From NCBI GenBank assembly GCA_902589825.1, contig CACIUL010000004.1, positions 1 to 64,000 of the forward strand: a stretch of DNA of 64,000 nucleotides, read 5' to 3'. Source of the DNA: an uncultured Verrucomicrobiota bacterium. Lineage in GTDB: Bacteria; Verrucomicrobiota; Verrucomicrobiia; Verrucomicrobiales; DEV007. The notes beneath the pieces are model-generated. The model was not told the origin of the DNA. It saw only the letters and a program-made list of their open reading frames with translations, and ran no database searches. The first letter of the stretch is position 1. Each line of letters opens with the position of its first letter. Shown one piece after another: positions 62,380 through 64,000 of the stretch. The position numbers and the translations under genes were made by a program.

Positions 62380-63499
62380 ATGGATACCATTTCCAATGAC
62401 CTCCAAGCTTTCGATACCGATTCCCTGAAATCGCTCATCGGTCAGCTTCGGAGGTATCTTTGACTTGGACAAGCTGAAAGCTGAAATAACCGACCTCGAG
62501 GAAAAGATGTCGGATCCCGGGTTCTGGGATAATAACGAGAGGGCAATCAGGATATCCGGCAGGCATGCTGCGATCACCAAGAGGATCAATACCTTCAGCG
62601 GACTGGAGGCCAGGGTGGCTGATATAGATGAGCTGATAGAGTTTGCCCGTGAGGAAAACGATGTTGAGTCAGCCCAGGAAGTTGGCAAAGAGTACAAGGA
62701 TATCAGCAGGCAGCTCAATGAGCTGGAGCTCGAGCTCCTGCTTTCCGGGGAACATGACGACAAGAATGCGTTTCTTACGGTGCAGGCTGGAACCGGGGGA
62801 ACTGAGGCGTGTGACTGGGCTGAGATGTTGCTTCGCCAATACCAGCGCTGGGCGGAACGCCGGGGATTCAAGGTCGAGATGGTGGAATACAAGGAACATG
62901 ATGAGGCCGGGGTAAGCTCGGCAACGCTGCGCATTGTCGGCGAGAATGCATACGGTTACCTGAGAACGGAATGCGGTGTACATCGCCTGGTTAGAATTTC
63001 CCCTTTCGATGCCAATGCGCGGCGCCATACTTCTTTTGCCAGTGTTGATGTGGTGCCGGAACTGGAGGATGACGGGGACATTGAGATTGATGAGAAGGAG
63101 TATGAAATCACCACGACACGCAGCGGTGGCAAGGGTGGACAGAATGTCAACAAGGTTGAGACTGCGGTTATCCTCAAACACCATGCGTCCGGGATTATCA
63201 TCCGCTGCAGTGCTGAGCGCAGTCAGCACAAGAACCGGGCGGTTGCCCTGCAGTTGCTTCGTTCAAAGCTTTTTCAGCTTGAGGAGGACAAGAAGCGTGC
63301 AGAGATGGAACGTGTCTATGGGGAGAAGGGGGAGATTGCATGGGGCAGCCAGATTCGATCATATGTTTTTCAACCCTACCAGCTGGTTAAGGATCACCGC
63401 ACTGGTCACGAGACGAGTAATGTCAATGACGTGATGGATGGGGCCCTTGATGACTTTATCGGCGCGAAGCTGCGCGGACAAACCATCGATAAGGATTAG
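62380..63499 (+). CDS. prfB: Peptide chain release factor 2, made by programmed +1 frameshift
   Basis: A 27-codon first frame from ATG 62380 ends at TGA 62461-62463. Ribosomes must skip one base there to read GAC at 62462 onward, and the main frame runs to 63499, giving 372 residues. The main frame has [78 protein letters not shown] (the GGQ hydrolysis motif) and [22 protein letters not shown]2 ends translation at UGA and UAA. It is divergent from recO and 27 bp upstream of trmD. Confidence 0.95.
62452..62464 (+). promoter_or_regulatory. prfB programmed frameshift signal
   Basis: AGG TAT CTT TGA C at 62452-62464. The Shine-Dalgarno-like GGAGG sits just before TAT, and CTT is the slip codon followed by the in-frame TGA stop and C, the same arrangement as in E. 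coli prfB. When RF2 is low, the ribosome shifts +1 here, so RF2 regulates its own level. Confidence 0.93.
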
Positions 63500-63526
63500 A
63501 TCCGCGTTTTTACCGGTTAAAAAGCA

Positions 63527-64000
63527 ATGAATCACCGGCTTGAAATCGATATCCTGACGATATTTCCCGAGGTCGTGCACGGGCCGCTTTCCGAGAGCAT
63601 CATCGGGCGGGCGGTAACCGGCGGTATTTTGGATCTCAGGGTCCATGATCTTCGGCAATGGACCCAGGATCGACACAATAAGGTCGATGATGAGCCTTAT
63701 GGGGGGGGACCGGGGATGGTCATGAAGCCGGAGCCTTTCTTTGCAGCGGTAGGGGAACTTAAGCGGGAGCACACACGCGTAATATTAATGACCCCGCAGG
63801 GCAAAAGGCTCAACCAGTCCATGGTTCGTTCCTATGCCTGCAGCGATACCCACCTGATTATTCTCTGCGGGCATTACGAGGGGATTGACCATCGTGTGGT
63901 CGAGGCCCTGGTTGATGAGGAAATCTCAATAGGTGACTACGTGTTGACCAATGGGGCGGTTGCCGCCGCGGTCTTCGTGGATGCTGTGGTGAGGCTGATC
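63527..64000 (+). CDS. trmD: tRNA (guanine-N1)-methyltransferase, 3' end cut by window
   Basis: 158 codons from the ATG at 63527 to the edge of the window. LEIDILTIFPEVVHGPLSES at the start, DDEPYGGGPGMVMKPEPFF, ILMTPQGKRLNQSMVRSYA, LIILCGHYEGIDHRVVEAL and SIGDYVLTNGA are TrmD hallmarks, including the knot that binds S-adenosylmethionine. TrmD methylates G37 of tRNAs next to the anticodon and prevents frameshifting. It follows prfB after 27 bp and may be co-transcribed. In many bacteria rpsP, rimM and rplS are its neighbours; downstream is not visible. Confidence 0.95.
   Translation, partial: MNHRLEIDILTIFPEVVHGPLSESIIGRAVTGGILDLRVHDLRQWTQDRHNKVDDEPYGGGPGMVMKPEPFFAAVGELKREHTRVILMTPQGKRLNQSMVRSYACSDTHLIILCGHYEGIDHRVVEALVDEEISIGDYVLTNGAVAAAVFVDAVVRLI

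Noticed and set aside
1-64000. tRNA, rRNA, CRISPR, IS or prophage elements
   Set aside because: No cloverleaf-like T-arm motif in context, no regularly spaced repeats, no transposase or integrase frame seen. The lone CII-like gene is not enough for a prophage.

Overview
The window looks like chromosomal DNA of a free-living, probably marine or sediment, Verrucomicrobiota bacterium. Supporting signs are three Tat-exported DUF1501 proteins, a Planctomycete/Verrucomicrobia-type PSCyt1-DUF1549-DUF1553 cytochrome protein, a ThuA plus PVC-type propeller protein, a secreted sulfatase, an Amuc_1098-like TPR-secretin, KorAB, C-terminal domains typical of verrucomicrobial secreted proteins, and a tandem operator matching the TGTTC-N4-GAACA LexA motif that I recall for Verrucomicrobia. 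I found no phage module, insertion sequence, CRISPR array, rRNA or tRNA.

Layout. 1-5 kb: end of a secreted cyclophilin, 2-oxoacid:ferredoxin oxidoreductase (korB, korA) and a DUF6807 protein. 5-10 kb: a minus-strand cluster of VTC polyphosphate polymerase domain, DUF4956 membrane protein, HlyD adaptor and TolC-like channel, which I read as a possible polyphosphate synthesis and export machine. 10-19 kb: Zn alcohol dehydrogenase, a secreted PQQ-like propeller, purB, and an operon that fits oxidative L-fucose breakdown (two SDRs, an FAH-family hydrolase, an LhgO-type flavoenzyme, an LDH2-type dehydrogenase). 19-26 kb: CII-like regulator, EamA exporter, glyoxalase, then a secreted thioredoxin-like gene interrupted by one in-frame TGA followed by a bacterial SECIS-like hairpin (probable selenoprotein), a LamG protein and a DUF1501 protein. 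26-33 kb: two small zinc-ribbon membrane proteins, an MFS transporter, two LexA-like boxes over a promoter with a short unannotated ORF, the TPR-secretin, and an AsmA-like gene frameshifted in a nine-G tract. 33-48 kb: DUF5916 barrel protein, divergent AroE-like protein, MFS transporter, heme A synthase-like protein, squalene-cyclase-fold protein, giant ThuA/propeller/HEAT/cupredoxin protein, Gfo/Idh/MocA oxidoreductase, DUF1501 and EF-hand proteins. 48-59 kb: cytochrome-propeller protein, small secreted cysteine-rich protein, ACT-domain regulator, sulfatase, and the PSD1/DUF1501 pair. 59-64 kb: HAD phosphatase, a SenB-like selenosugar synthase, TPR protein, recO, prfB with its programmed frameshift, and the start of trmD.

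Themes. Exported redox and polysaccharide-processing proteins dominate. Selenium appears twice independently (candidate Sec-UGA gene; SenB-like glycosyltransferase). UGA is recoded in two different ways (SECIS in one gene, +1 frameshift in prfB). The strongest candidates for undescribed biology are the VTC/DUF4956/HlyD/TolC cluster, the Sec-UGA thioredoxin-like protein, and the LexA-controlled small transcript. All functional calls come from reading the sequence; no database search was run.
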